From Comamonadaceae bacterium (GTDB taxonomy: Bacteria; Pseudomonadota; Gammaproteobacteria; Burkholderiales; Burkholderiaceae_C), in NCBI GenBank assembly GCA_027483665.1, contig JAIXUC010000003.1, positions 91,699-155,698 on the forward strand: a DNA stretch of 64,000 nucleotides. The letters run 5' to 3'. Positions 8,838 to 19,290 of the stretch are shown piece after piece (positions within the stretch are counted from its first letter, which is position 1; each line of letters opens with the position of its first letter). The notes below the pieces were generated by a model. That model ran no database searches. It worked only from the letters and a program-made list of their open reading frames with translations, and was not told the DNA's origin. Both the position numbers and the translations under genes were made by a program.

Positions 8838-9773
8838 ATGTTCAGTTACCGCCACGCGTTCCACGCCGGCAACCACGCCGACGTGCTCAAGCACTTGGCG
8901 TTGATTGCAGTTTTGAAGCACCTGCTGCACAAGAGTGCCGCGCTTTCTGTCGTGGACACGCATGCTGGCGCGGGGCTGTATCGGCTCGATAGCGATTACG
9001 CCGCCACCAGCGGGGAAGCCGACAGTGGCGTGGCTGCCTTGGTGGCTGCAGTCCAAGAAGACCAAGCCAAAGGCCGGCAAACGCCCGAGCTTGTACTCAC
9101 TTACTTGGACTTGCTCGCCACTTTCAACGCGCGCGACGAATTGCGGGTCTACCCCGGCTCGCCAGCCATCATCCTGAGCCAGTTGCGTTACGAGGCCAGA
9201 GACCGCCTGCGGCTGTTCGAGATGCACCCGACTGACGCTCAAGCCTTGGCCGGCAACTTGGCCCAGTTGCCAAATGCCAAATTGGCCAGCGTCACCCGCC
9301 AAGACGGGTTTGAAGGCCTGAAAGCTTTGCTGCCACCGCCATCCCGGCGCGCTTTCGTGTTGATTGATCCCAGCTACGAAATCAAGACCGACTACAGGAA
9401 AGTGGCCGAGAGCATCCAGGACGCGCTGCGCCGTTTCCCGAGTGGCACCTACATGGTGTGGCACCCGGTCATCCCACGGCCCGAAGCACACAGCCTGCCC
9501 AAAAGGCTGCGCACCCTGGCGCAACAAGCCAGCAAACCTTGGTTGCAGGCGGTGTTGCGCATCGGGCAAGTGCCCAGCGCAGAGCCAACCGGTATGGCTG
9601 CCGACGGCAGCCTGCGCAGCGAACCTTTGCGCCGCGGCATGAGCGCCAGTGGTTTGTTCGTCATCAACCCGCCGCACACCCTGCGCGAAGAGCTGAACGG
9701 CGCTCTGCCCTATCTGGCTCAGCGCATGGGACGCGGCAGGGGACAGGGTTTCACGCTGGAAGCTGGCGGCTGA
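8838..9773 (+). CDS. rlmJ: 23S rRNA (adenine(2030)-N6)-methyltransferase RlmJ
   Basis: The 311-residue SAM-dependent enzyme methylates A2030 of 23S rRNA. The start MFSYRHAFHAGNHADVLKH is the family hallmark, and the catalytic DPPY-type motif is seen as DPSY at residues 177-180. The frame is open 22 codons further upstream, but the ATG at 8838 gives the conserved N terminus. The protein is about 30 residues longer than the E. coli one, mostly in the substrate-recognition insert. It is monocistronic and convergent with metF. Confidence 0.93.
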   Translation: MFSYRHAFHAGNHADVLKHLALIAVLKHLLHKSAALSVVDTHAGAGLYRLDSDYAATSGEADSGVAALVAAVQEDQAKGRQTPELVLTYLDLLATFNARDELRVYPGSPAIILSQLRYEARDRLRLFEMHPTDAQALAGNLAQLPNAKLASVTRQDGFEGLKALLPPPSRRAFVLIDPSYEIKTDYRKVAESIQDALRRFPSGTYMVWHPVIPRPEAHSLPKRLRTLAQQASKPWLQAVLRIGQVPSAEPTGMAADGSLRSEPLRRGMSASGLFVINPPHTLREELNGALPYLAQRMGRGRGQGFTLEAGG

Positions 9774-9790
9774 AGTTTGTGCCGGGGCAT

Positions 9791-10642
9791 TCAGCCCCCG
9801 CGCACGCCCAGCCTTTGGCAGATTTCCAGCGTGGCTGCGCTCTGGTTCATGCTGTAGAAGTGCAGCCCGGGCACGCCAGCGGTGCGCAACTGATCGCACA
9901 GATCAGTCACCACGTCCAGCCCAAAAGCGCGGATCGACGCGGTGTCGTCACCAAACCCTTGCAGGCGCAGGCGTATCCAGCGTGGCACTTCTGCACCACA
10001 GGCGTCTGAGAAGCGCAGCAGCTGGCTGGAGCTGGAAATGGGCATGATGCCCGGCACCACCGGCACGTCAGCGCCGCGCTGGTAGGCGTCGTCCACGAAG
10101 CGGAAGTAGGCGTCGGTGTTGAAGAAATACTGCGTGATCGCCGAGTTGGCACCGGCCTGCACCTTGGCCACGAAGGCCTGCAGGTCGGCCTCGGGTGATT
10201 TGGCCTGCGGATGGACCTCGGGATAGGCCGCGACTTCGATGTGAAAAGCGTCCCCGGTTTCTGCGCGGATGAAAGCCACTAAATCGCTGGCGTAGTGGAA
10301 CTCGCCACCGGCTCCGTAGCCACTGGGCAAGTCACCGCGCAAAGCCACCAAGCGCTGCACGCCCATGGCGCGCAACTGCGCCAACTGTTCGCGCACGCCC
10401 TGGCGCGTGGCCCCGATGCAAGAGAAGTGGCTGGCCGCAGCAATGCCTTCTTCCAAGATGGCGCGCACGGTGCCAAAGGTGCCTTCTTGCGTGGAGCCGC
10501 CAGCGCCGTAGGTGACCGAGCAGAACTCGGGCTGCAAGGCGTAGAGCTGGCGGCGCACCTCGCGCAGCTTGTGCTCGCCTTCCGGCGTTTTTGGTGGGAA
10601 AAATTCGATGCTCAGGGGCAGTGCTGAAGAAACTGAGGGCAT
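9791..10642 (-). CDS. metF: Methylenetetrahydrofolate reductase
   Basis: The 283-residue flavoprotein reduces 5,10-methylene-THF to 5-methyl-THF, the methyl donor for methionine synthesis. IEFFPPKTPEG near the start, the FCSVTYGAGGS motif and RGDLP are typical. I chose the ATG at 10642 (MPSVSSALPLS), which has a strong GGAGG site just upstream; the longer frame has no support. It is the last gene of the ahcY-tlyA-metF unit, which lies under the SAH riboswitch. Confidence 0.96.
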   Translation of the reverse strand: MPSVSSALPLSIEFFPPKTPEGEHKLREVRRQLYALQPEFCSVTYGAGGSTQEGTFGTVRAILEEGIAAASHFSCIGATRQGVREQLAQLRAMGVQRLVALRGDLPSGYGAGGEFHYASDLVAFIRAETGDAFHIEVAAYPEVHPQAKSPEADLQAFVAKVQAGANSAITQYFFNTDAYFRFVDDAYQRGADVPVVPGIMPISSSSQLLRFSDACGAEVPRWIRLRLQGFGDDTASIRAFGLDVVTDLCDQLRTAGVPGLHFYSMNQSAATLEICQRLGVRGG

Positions 10643-10701
10643 GGTCTGGCCTCCTGGCCTGAAAGATAAGTCGGTGGGAAGCGCTTTGGATGAAGCGCTT
10701 T

Positions 10702-11517
10702 CTATATAGAGCGCTTCTGGGCGGTCAGGGCTGCACCCTGATCGGCTACTCGTTGCGCCCACAGAAAAAACTCGTGGTTGCCTTCGCCGCCTTGAATGGC
10801 GCTCTCGAAGCTGTCACGCACCTGCAGCGACAGCGCTTGGGCTGCATCGGCGACACGGCCCAAGGCCCTGGCGTGCGCGCCTGAGCCGCCGTGCACCAAG
10901 CCACGGCGGTCGATGTCGGCCGGCTGCAGCTCGAACTGCGGCTTGACCAAAAGCAGCAAGTCGCCGCCCGGACGCACCAGTCGCGCCAAGGTGGGCAACA
11001 CCTGCGTGAGCGAAATGAAGGACAAATCGGCCACCACCAAGTCAACCTCCAAAGGACCTGCTGCAGCCAGCATGGCACGCCCTTGTGGCGAAGCTTCGGG
11101 CTCGCGCAGGTTGACCTGCTCGAAGGCCGTCACGCGCGGGTCTGCCCGCAAGCGCGGGTGCAATTGGCCCTGGCCCACGTCGGCCCCCACCACGTGCTGC
11201 GCGCCGTGGTGCAACAGCACGTCGGTGAAGCCTCCTGTGCTCTGTCCTGCATCGAAACAACGCCACCCTGCGGGCTGCAGACCGGTGCGCAGCAAAGCGT
11301 CCGCCAGCTTGAGCCCGCCACGAGAAGCCCAACGCAGCTCCGCGTCGTCGGTGATTTCCAACTCGCAAGCCAAAGGCAAGTCATGCCCCGTTTTGGAAGG
11401 CTGCTGCCAGGGGCCGGCGCCCACGCGAAACCGCACCGCGCATTGGCCGATCAGCCGTTGGGCAGCCGAGCGGCTGGGTGCCAAGCCCCGCTCCACCAGC
11501 AATTGGTCTGCGCGCAT
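10702..11517 (-). CDS. tlyA: TlyA family rRNA (cytidine-2'-O)-methyltransferase
   Basis: The 271-residue protein has an N-terminal S4 RNA-binding domain (MRADQLLVERGLAPSR) followed by an FtsJ-like Rossmann methyltransferase. The SAM loop reads FDAGQSTGGFTD where the family usually has DVGASTGGFTD, and VKPQFE supplies a catalytic lysine region. TlyA enzymes 2'-O-methylate 16S and/or 23S rRNA. It sits between ahcY and metF, so a SAM consumer is co-transcribed with SAH disposal and methyl regeneration. A hairpin with AAGCGCT/AGCGCTT arms (10693-10716) spans its stop codon. Confidence 0.88.
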   Translation of the reverse strand: MRADQLLVERGLAPSRSAAQRLIGQCAVRFRVGAGPWQQPSKTGHDLPLACELEITDDAELRWASRGGLKLADALLRTGLQPAGWRCFDAGQSTGGFTDVLLHHGAQHVVGADVGQGQLHPRLRADPRVTAFEQVNLREPEASPQGRAMLAAAGPLEVDLVVADLSFISLTQVLPTLARLVRPGGDLLLLVKPQFELQPADIDRRGLVHGGSGAHARALGRVADAAQALSLQVRDSFESAIQGGEGNHEFFLWAQRVADQGAALTAQKRSI

Positions 11518-11591
11518 GTGGCGTGGTCCATCGCATGGGCTGCTGACCCTAAAGGCCTGCAGCCCACGAACCCTCTTTCAGCCGCCGCCGA

Positions 11592-13040
<1,449 letters not shown>

Positions 13041-13138
13041 GGTGATCTCCGGGCGTTCAACAGAACAAGGATGGACAAACCACGGCTCCAAGGCCAAGCG
13101 CTCGAAAACTGGAGAGAAGCGCCCACACCACAGAACCG

Positions 13139-13227
13139 CGGGTGAGCGTCGTTGCGATGAATGCGGTCCGAGCCTCACGGCCTGTGGGGTGATGGACATC
13201 ACCGGCCGCTGCAACGCTCCTCGGAAC
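13139..13227 (-). promoter_or_regulatory. S-adenosylhomocysteine (SAH) riboswitch upstream of ahcY
   Basis: On the minus strand, CCGAGGAGCGTTGC begins the element and GCAACGACGCTCACC ends it, forming the long P1 stem with one bulge. Between them are a perfect hairpin (GGTGAT/ATCACC) and GAGGCTCGG, which can pair with the initial CCGAG as the pseudoknot. These are the conserved parts of the SAH aptamer known upstream of ahcY in beta- and gamma-proteobacteria. A -10 box TATACT (13235-13240) just upstream places the transcript start at the aptamer. The distance to the ahcY ATG is about 100 bases. Known members turn expression on when SAH is bound. Confidence 0.93.
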
Positions 13228-13405
13228 GGGCTGGAGTATAGGGGGCTGGGGCCCAAACATGCAGCGGCAAGGTGCGCGACAGCCGCCGCGCCGGCTCGCC
13301 TTCCCCGCAGCCAGGGGGTGGCTACCTAGAATCTGGCGTTTGCCCGACGGATCCGATCGGGATTCATGCAGGCACTGCGGTGTCGGTCACGGGAACAAGC
13401 CACAG

Positions 13406-15043
13406 ATGTCGAACGGTTCAATCGCAGAAGAGGTCAAACGCAGAAGAACGTTTGCCATCATTTCCCACCCCGACGCGGGCAAGACCACGCTTACCGAGAA
13501 GCTGCTGCTGTTCTCGGGCGCCATTCAAATTGCCGGCTCGGTGAAGGCGCGCAAAGCCAGCCGCCACGCCACCTCCGACTGGATGGAGATCGAGAAGCAG
13601 CGCGGCATTTCCGTGGCTTCGTCGGTGATGCAAATGCTCTACCGCGGGCACGTCATCAACCTGCTGGACACGCCGGGCCACAAAGACTTCTCCGAAGACA
13701 CCTACCGCGTGCTGACCGCGGTCGACTCCGCACTGATGGTGATCGACGCGGCCAATGGCGTGGAAGCACAAACGCGCCGCCTGATCGAGGTCTGCCGCCA
13801 GCGCCACACGCCCATCATCACCTTCGTCAACAAGATGGACCGCGAGGTGCGCGAGCCGCTGGACATCTTGGACGAGGTCGAGCGCGAGCTGGGCATGCCC
13901 TGCGTGCCCATGACCTGGCCGGTGGGAAAAGGCAAGTTGTTCGGCGGCATCATGAACCTGCGCACGCAAGCCATGACGGTGTTCGAGGCCGGCAGCGAGC
14001 GCCGCCCGCAGGAGTTCGAGGCCATGCCCTTGGCCGAGCGCGAAGCCTTGGTGCAGCGCTTTGGGCAAGAGTATTTGGAAGCCGAAGAAAGCCGTGAACT
14101 GGCCGTGGGCGCATCGCCCGCCTGGGACCCAGCGGCCTTTCTGGCGGGCCGACAAACGCCCGTGTTCTTCGGCTCCGGCGTGAACAACTTTGGTGTGATG
14201 GAAGTGCTGGACGCGCTGGTCGATTTGGCACCGCCGCCCGGCCCACGGCGCAGCTCGCTGATGGTCAACCGCGCGCCGGTCGAGCAGACCGTGCAACCGC
14301 AAGACGCCGCGTTTTCTGGCGTGGTGTTCAAGGTGCAGGCCAACATGGACGCCAACCACCGCGACCGCATCGCCTTTGTGCGCATGGCCTCGGGGCGCTA
14401 CACGCCCGGCATGAAACTCAAGGTGCAGCGCACAGCCAAAGAGCTGCGGCCGACCAGCGTGGTGACGTTTTTGAGCCAGCGCCGCGAAGCCGTGGACGAG
14501 GCTTACGCCGGCGACATCATTGGCTTCACCACGCACGGCGGCGTGCAACTGGGCGACACCATCACCGATGGGGCCAACCTGCAGTTCACGGGCTTGCCGT
14601 TTTTTGCACCCGAGATGTTCATGACGGTGCTGCTGAAGAACCCGCTGCGCACCAAGCAGTTGCAACAGGGCTTGGCGCAGTTGGGGGAAGAAGGTGCCAT
14701 TCAGGTATTCAGGCCAGAGACCGGTGGCGCGATGCTGTTGGGTGCCATCGGTCAGTTGCAGTTTGAAGTGGTGCAGCACAGGCTGCGCTCGGAATACGAC
14801 TGCGACGTGCGCATGGAGGGCTGCCCCTACACCGGCGCGCGCTGGATCACGGCCGACACCCCCGCTGAGTTGCGCGCCTTCACCGACGCCTACCCGCAGC
14901 GCATGGCACTCGACGCCGCCAACACACTGGCCTACTTGTGCACCTCACCCTACGACGTCCGCTTGGCGCAAGAGCGCTTTCCGAAGATCCACTTCCACCC
15001 GCTGCGCGAGCACGCGGGCTTGAGCCTGGGCAGCGCGGGCTGA
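13406..15043 (+). CDS. prfC: Peptide chain release factor 3
   Basis: The 545-residue translational GTPase removes RF1/RF2 from the ribosome after termination. G1 (HPDAGKTTL), G3 (DTPGHKDF) and G4 (NKMD) are intact, followed by the domain II and RF3-specific C-terminal region. The frame is open upstream, but the ATG at 13406 (MSNGSIAEEVKRRRTFAIISHPDAGKTT, given here in outline) sets a standard N terminus. The 365 bases between the prfC and ahcY starts hold the SAH riboswitch and both promoters. An HAD gene follows after 18 bases. Confidence 0.96.
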   Translation: MSNGSIAEEVKRRRTFAIISHPDAGKTTLTEKLLLFSGAIQIAGSVKARKASRHATSDWMEIEKQRGISVASSVMQMLYRGHVINLLDTPGHKDFSEDTYRVLTAVDSALMVIDAANGVEAQTRRLIEVCRQRHTPIITFVNKMDREVREPLDILDEVERELGMPCVPMTWPVGKGKLFGGIMNLRTQAMTVFEAGSERRPQEFEAMPLAEREALVQRFGQEYLEAEESRELAVGASPAWDPAAFLAGRQTPVFFGSGVNNFGVMEVLDALVDLAPPPGPRRSSLMVNRAPVEQTVQPQDAAFSGVVFKVQANMDANHRDRIAFVRMASGRYTPGMKLKVQRTAKELRPTSVVTFLSQRREAVDEAYAGDIIGFTTHGGVQLGDTITDGANLQFTGLPFFAPEMFMTVLLKNPLRTKQLQQGLAQLGEEGAIQVFRPETGGAMLLGAIGQLQFEVVQHRLRSEYDCDVRMEGCPYTGARWITADTPAELRAFTDAYPQRMALDAANTLAYLCTSPYDVRLAQERFPKIHFHPLREHAGLSLGSAG

Positions 15044-15061
15044 AGGCGCTGCGTATCCCCC

Positions 15062-15913
15062 ATGAACACCCCGCGTCCCCTCGCCGAATGGCCGCTGGCC
15101 GAGCGGGCCAGCATCTGCGGCGTGCTGACCGATGTGGACGACACCCTCACCACCGAAGGCCAGCTCTGCACCGCCGCGCGCGCTGCCTTGCAAGCCCTGG
15201 CCGACGCAGGCTTGCCGGTGCTGGCCGTCACCGGCCGGCCCGTGGGCTGGAGCTTGCCTTTTCTGAGCGGCGCCAGCGCTTGGCCGGTGGCTGCCATCGT
15301 GGCGGAAAACGGCGCTGTGGCGCTGCTGCCCGATGGCCAGGGGGGCGTCACCAAGCGCTACTCGCAAGTTGCCGCCACACGTGTTGCCAACCACGCCCGT
15401 TTACAGACGGTCGCGCAGCGCGTGTTGCGCGAAGTGTCGGGCGCGCAATTGGCGCAAGACAGTGCCGGCCGCGAGTGCGACATCGCCATCGACCACAGCG
15501 AGTTCACACACCTCGAACCCGCGCAAGTACAGGCCGTGCTGGACATCATGCGCAGCGAGGGCTTGAAGGCCAGCGTCAGCAGCATCCACATCAACGGATG
15601 GCTGGGCGAGCACGACAAGCGCTCGGGCGCGCGCTGGGCTGTTCGCGAAACCACGGGGCGAGACCTGGACAACGAGCCCCAGCTTTGGGTGTTCATCGGC
15701 GACTCCAGCAACGACGAAGCCCTGTTTGCCCACCTGCCCCACACCGTGGGCGTGGCCAATGTGGCGCGCTTCCTGCCGCAACTGAAACACAAGCCGCGCT
15801 ACATCACCCAAGCCGCGCGAGGCGCAGGCTTTGCCGAGTTGGCGCAGGCCCTGCTGTCGGGGCGCCCAGGCCAGCGCCTTCAGCGCGGGGTGGCGGGGAG
15901 CATGGCCACGTGA
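15062..15913 (+). CDS. HAD superfamily hydrolase (sugar/sucrose-phosphatase-like)
   Basis: The 283-residue protein has the HAD nucleophile motif DVDDT at residues 24-28 and the late motif GDSSNDEALF, which together point to an active Mg-dependent phosphatase of the Cof/SPP (IIB) type. The substrate is not deducible; similar proteins are annotated as mannosyl-3-phosphoglycerate or sucrose-phosphate phosphatases. It is close behind prfC. Its stop overlaps the start of the EamA exporter gene (GTGA), so the two are probably coupled. Confidence 0.8.
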   Translation: MNTPRPLAEWPLAERASICGVLTDVDDTLTTEGQLCTAARAALQALADAGLPVLAVTGRPVGWSLPFLSGASAWPVAAIVAENGAVALLPDGQGGVTKRYSQVAATRVANHARLQTVAQRVLREVSGAQLAQDSAGRECDIAIDHSEFTHLEPAQVQAVLDIMRSEGLKASVSSIHINGWLGEHDKRSGARWAVRETTGRDLDNEPQLWVFIGDSSNDEALFAHLPHTVGVANVARFLPQLKHKPRYITQAARGAGFAELAQALLSGRPGQRLQRGVAGSMAT

Positions 15914-16863
15914 ACCCGCGCGGCATGCGCCCCGTCGACTTGGCCTTGGCGGGCCTGGTGGTGCTGGTTTGGGGCCTGAACTTCGCGGTCATCAAGACCG
16001 GCGTTGCTGGCGTTCCGCCCTTGTTGTTGGGTGCGTTGCGCTTCTTGCTGGCGGCTTTCCCTGCGGTTTTGTTCGTCGCCCGCCCCCGGGTGCCCTGGCG
16101 CTTGATGGTCTTGTATGGCCTGACGATCGCGGTGGGCCAATTCGCTTTTCTGTTCACCGCCATCGCGCAGGGCATGCCCACCGGTCTGGCCTCGCTGGTG
16201 CTGCAGTCGCAAGCGTTCTTCACCTTGGTATTCGCCGCGCTCTTTCTGCGTGAGCGTTGGGGCCTGCACCAATTGGCGGGTTTGGTCCTAGCCGGTGCCG
16301 GGCTGGTCTTGATTGGATCTGCGCACGGGGTGAGCATGCCGCTGGCAGGCTTTGCGCTGTCCATTGCGGCGGCCTCCATGTGGGCCATGGGCAACATCGT
16401 CACGCGCTTCATCACCCAGCGCGCCAAAGCGCAAACCCAAGAGGGCGCTGCCCCGCTGGATTTGTTTGCCTTCATCGTTTGGTCTAGCCTGATTCCGCCG
16501 CTGCCGTTTTTTGCTTTGTCGCTTTGGCTCGAAGGCTGGCCGCGCATCGAGCTGGCCCTGCTGAACTTCACTTGGACATCGCTGGCAGCGGTGGCCTATC
16601 TGGCCTGGATGGCCACGCTCCTGGGCTACGGCTTGTGGACGCGCCTGCTCTCGCGCTATCCGGCCAACCAGGTCGCGCCCTTCAGTTTGTTGGTGCCGGT
16701 GGTCGGCGTGTGCGCCGGCTGGGTGCTGTTCAACGAACGCTTGCAGGCGGTGCACTGGGCAGGCGGTGCCTTGCTGATGCTGGGCTTGGCCGTCAACGTG
16801 TTCGGGGCCCGCTTTTTTTCGCGCGCTGGCGCATCGAACACCAAGAGGACAGATCCGACATGA
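15910..16863 (+). CDS. EamA/DMT family transporter
   Basis: The roughly 317-residue protein consists almost wholly of hydrophobic helices (about ten) in two EamA repeats; LVWGLNFAVIK at the start and the GALRFLLAA segment are typical of the O-acetylserine/amino-acid exporter branch. It sits in the inner membrane and exports small metabolites; the substrate is unknown. I prefer the GTG at 15910, which overlaps the HAD stop; an ATG at 15925 is five codons later. The stop overlaps the ATG of the next small gene (ATGA), making a three-gene coupled set. Confidence 0.83.
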   Translation: MNPRGMRPVDLALAGLVVLVWGLNFAVIKTGVAGVPPLLLGALRFLLAAFPAVLFVARPRVPWRLMVLYGLTIAVGQFAFLFTAIAQGMPTGLASLVLQSQAFFTLVFAALFLRERWGLHQLAGLVLAGAGLVLIGSAHGVSMPLAGFALSIAAASMWAMGNIVTRFITQRAKAQTQEGAAPLDLFAFIVWSSLIPPLPFFALSLWLEGWPRIELALLNFTWTSLAAVAYLAWMATLLGYGLWTRLLSRYPANQVAPFSLLVPVVGVCAGWVLFNERLQAVHWAGGALLMLGLAVNVFGARFFSRAGASNTKRTDPT

Positions 16864-17075
16864 AACTCTCGCGTCTGTGGCAGCCGCGCCACCCGGCTTT
16901 CTGGATGATGCTGGCACTCAACGCGCTGTCGTCGCTGCTGGGCTGGATCGTCCACACGCGCGAACTGGCGCTGCCCGCTGCGCTGGTGGTGGCCTTGTTC
17001 GCATTGGGCAATGCAGGCTTGGGTTTGCTGCTGGCTTTTCGCTTGATGCGCGAAGAGCCCACCAAACCCGAGTGA
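16860..17075 (+). CDS. Small two-helix membrane protein, function unknown
   Basis: The 71-residue protein starts at an ATG overlapping the exporter stop by four bases. Two hydrophobic stretches (about residues 14-31 and 37-62) suggest two membrane helices, and the C terminus is charged (MREEPTKPE). I do not recognise a family. The coupling suggests that it accompanies the EamA exporter, but nothing else supports this. Confidence 0.6.
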   Translation: MKLSRLWQPRHPAFWMMLALNALSSLLGWIVHTRELALPAALVVALFALGNAGLGLLLAFRLMREEPTKPE

Positions 17076-17097
17076 GGTCTCGCCAAACTTTGGCGCG

Positions 17098-19092
17098 CTA
17101 CCAATCATCGAGACCCAGTCCAAGCAAGCTTGGCAGTGCTTGGCCATTGGCGCTGGTGGCTTCAGCGCGCCCGTCGAGCTGAGCCCCCAGACGAACCACG
17201 ATGGTGAGGGACCCCTGGGCGGGAGCTGGGACATCGACCACCAGCAAGCGCACGCCTGGGTTGGCGGCGTTGTAGGCGGGCTCGGGCTGCTCGGCAGACA
17301 GCGCAGCCCATGTTGCTGAAGCCGGCTCCAGCACCTGCGCCCCCAAGGACTGGCCTTCTTGCCGCAAGTCGGCACGCTGACCCTGCAGCACAACCTGGGC
17401 ACGGGTGGGCAGTTGCCAGCGAACATTCACCCCGGGGCTCAAGCCCAGCAACTCGTCACGTAGCAAGACCGAGCCATCGGGGAGTACGCGCAGCCCGCGG
17501 CGCACCGAGCGCGCTTGGCCTGCGAACACGGCCGAGAGATCCCAAACCACCAGGCGCTGCCCGGCTTCACTGCGAAAGCGAACCCTGTGGGCGCGGCCCT
17601 CGACGCGGTGCAGGCGGTCGTCGACGGTGAGCGTGCTGTGGCTGCGGTTGTTCAGGCGAAAGACGGTCCAACGCTGCGAATCTTGACGCTTGCTCCACAA
17701 GTCCACCCCTTTGGATTCCAGCGACTCGTACTCTTGCAGCCCGAGGTCCACCACCCAACGCACGCCGTCGCGCTCCAACACGAAGGAGCCGGCGTCCATG
17801 TGTCCGTGGTTCACCGCAGCCGACCCGCCCTTGCTGGCCAGGTACAGGCTTCGCGGATCGGCCCAAGCGTTGCGGAAGATGGCGATGGGGCTCGCGCCGT
17901 CACCACTCCAGTCGAGTGGCAGACGCGGCACGGCCTTGTCTGAGGACGTGTTGGAGGACGTGTTGGAGGACGTGGCCGCGACCGTGGCTGGTTGCGGCCA
18001 CCACAAAGCCGCCAGAGGCGCGAAGCGGTTGCGGCGCACAGCAGCGGCGCGGTCTGTGGCGCTGGTCAACCGTGTGCGCTCGAACAACAGCAGGCCGGGG
18101 TCGGCCAGCTCGCGGGCGAACCAGAACGTGGCCGGTTCGAAGGACGCTGTCTCGACGCCATCGGCGAAGTTGTAGCTGCGCCCACTGGGCCCAGTGGCCT
18201 GCAGGCAGGCGCCGGCGCTGGGCAGGAAGCCCGGCGCCTGCTCCAGCGCCCAGGAATCGCCGGTAGCGCTCTTCAGCGCGGCGATCATCAGCACCTGGTA
18301 GCTGGTGCCGAAAGCCCAGTAGCTGGGGCCTTCTGGGTACACGCCATCGGGCGCATAAGGCTTGAGGCCTTGGGCAATGCCCGCACGGGCCAGCCGCAGC
18401 AGGGCCAGCGCGTCGGCCTCGCAGCCGGGCTCGTCCATCACCGCCAGCGCGCCCAGCGTCAGCCCGCCGAAACACACCTGGTTCCAGTTGTGCTCGGCAC
18501 GGTGCCAGAAGTTGTGGCGCGCGCTCGGGTCCAGCCCTGGGCGCAGGCCAAGGTCACGGATGGCCTCGGCGATGCGTTGGCGCTGGGCGTCGGTCAGTTG
18601 GTCATACAAGGCATCGAAGCCCAGCGCCATACCAGCAGTGGCTTCGCCCACATCCAGAAAGTGCGAGGGGTTCCAGTCGGGGAAGTCTGCAGCCGCCAGC
18701 ATTTCTTGCAGCGCGCGCTGTGCAAAGACTGGGTCGTCGCTGGTGCGAAAGGCATAGGACCAAAGCAGGACGCGCTGAAGCAGGGCCCGCGACACCGCCA
18801 GCATGCGACGGCCCACCTTCACCGGCTGCAACAGCGGCTCGGCCAGGGTCTGGCGGGCGCGCTGCAGCAGGGCTTGGTGGTACAGGGCCAGATCGGGTTG
18901 CGCCGCCACGCGCTCGCGCAAGTTGCGCCAGTCATCAGCCCGGGCGATCAAGCGCGGGTGTGGGCGCAGGGACAGTGCCTGCTGCTGCGAGCGTGTCAGC
19001 GCTGGCGTGCCAGCGGCCGCAATACCGAGGCATGTGGTGAGCCAGTTTCGGCGGCTGGGCTGATGGGGTGGCAGGTGGTCCATGCAAACCAT
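17098..19092 (-). CDS. Heparinase II/III family protein with twin-arginine-like signal
   Basis: The 664-residue protein has an N-terminal SRRNWLTTCLGIAAAG, resembling a Tat signal (SRRxFLK type), then an (alpha/alpha) toroid of about 350 residues and a C-terminal beta-sandwich. NHGHMDAGSFVL is the conserved heparinase II/III catalytic-region motif. Relatives are polysaccharide lyases acting on uronic-acid polymers in the periplasm. A linker near residue 375 has NTSSNTSS from a 12-bp tandem repeat (17942-17974), so it may vary in length. No sugar transporter or other lyase is nearby, and substrate is unknown. Confidence 0.8.
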   Translation of the reverse strand: MVCMDHLPPHQPSRRNWLTTCLGIAAAGTPALTRSQQQALSLRPHPRLIARADDWRNLRERVAAQPDLALYHQALLQRARQTLAEPLLQPVKVGRRMLAVSRALLQRVLLWSYAFRTSDDPVFAQRALQEMLAAADFPDWNPSHFLDVGEATAGMALGFDALYDQLTDAQRQRIAEAIRDLGLRPGLDPSARHNFWHRAEHNWNQVCFGGLTLGALAVMDEPGCEADALALLRLARAGIAQGLKPYAPDGVYPEGPSYWAFGTSYQVLMIAALKSATGDSWALEQAPGFLPSAGACLQATGPSGRSYNFADGVETASFEPATFWFARELADPGLLLFERTRLTSATDRAAAVRRNRFAPLAALWWPQPATVAATSSNTSSNTSSDKAVPRLPLDWSGDGASPIAIFRNAWADPRSLYLASKGGSAAVNHGHMDAGSFVLERDGVRWVVDLGLQEYESLESKGVDLWSKRQDSQRWTVFRLNNRSHSTLTVDDRLHRVEGRAHRVRFRSEAGQRLVVWDLSAVFAGQARSVRRGLRVLPDGSVLLRDELLGLSPGVNVRWQLPTRAQVVLQGQRADLRQEGQSLGAQVLEPASATWAALSAEQPEPAYNAANPGVRLLVVDVPAPAQGSLTIVVRLGAQLDGRAEATSANGQALPSLLGLGLDDW

Positions 19093-19134
19093 TTGAATGC
19101 CGTTTCAAGTCAGGGGCAAAACGTCAGAGCGGGA

Positions 19135-19280
19135 GGCTAGTGCCATTCGCTGCACTTGGGCGGTGGCCGGGCGCGTTGGGGTCAGGCTTGCGCCGTTCGC
19201 CACACCTGGGCTGTGCCCGGCCGTGCTCCGGGTTCAGGCTAGCGCTGTTCGCTGCACCTGGGCTGTGCCCGGCGGCGCGG
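19135..19280. repeat. Three degenerate tandem repeats of about 50 bp
   Basis: Three successive copies begin with GGCTAG/GGCTTG at 19135, 19185 and 19237 and share the core GTTCGCTGCACCTGGGC, then TGCCCGG. The units are 50 and 52 bases long, and the third is truncated where the inverted repeat begins. No convincing gene covers them. They sit just upstream of the heparinase-like gene, so they lie in its possible promoter region. Confidence 0.7.
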
Positions 19281-19290
19281 GATCCGTTCT

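Noticed and set aside
13041..13256. N-terminal extension of ahcY of 72 codons
   Set aside because: These codons are the SAH riboswitch and leader; the ATG at 13040 has a good ribosome-binding site and the family N terminus.
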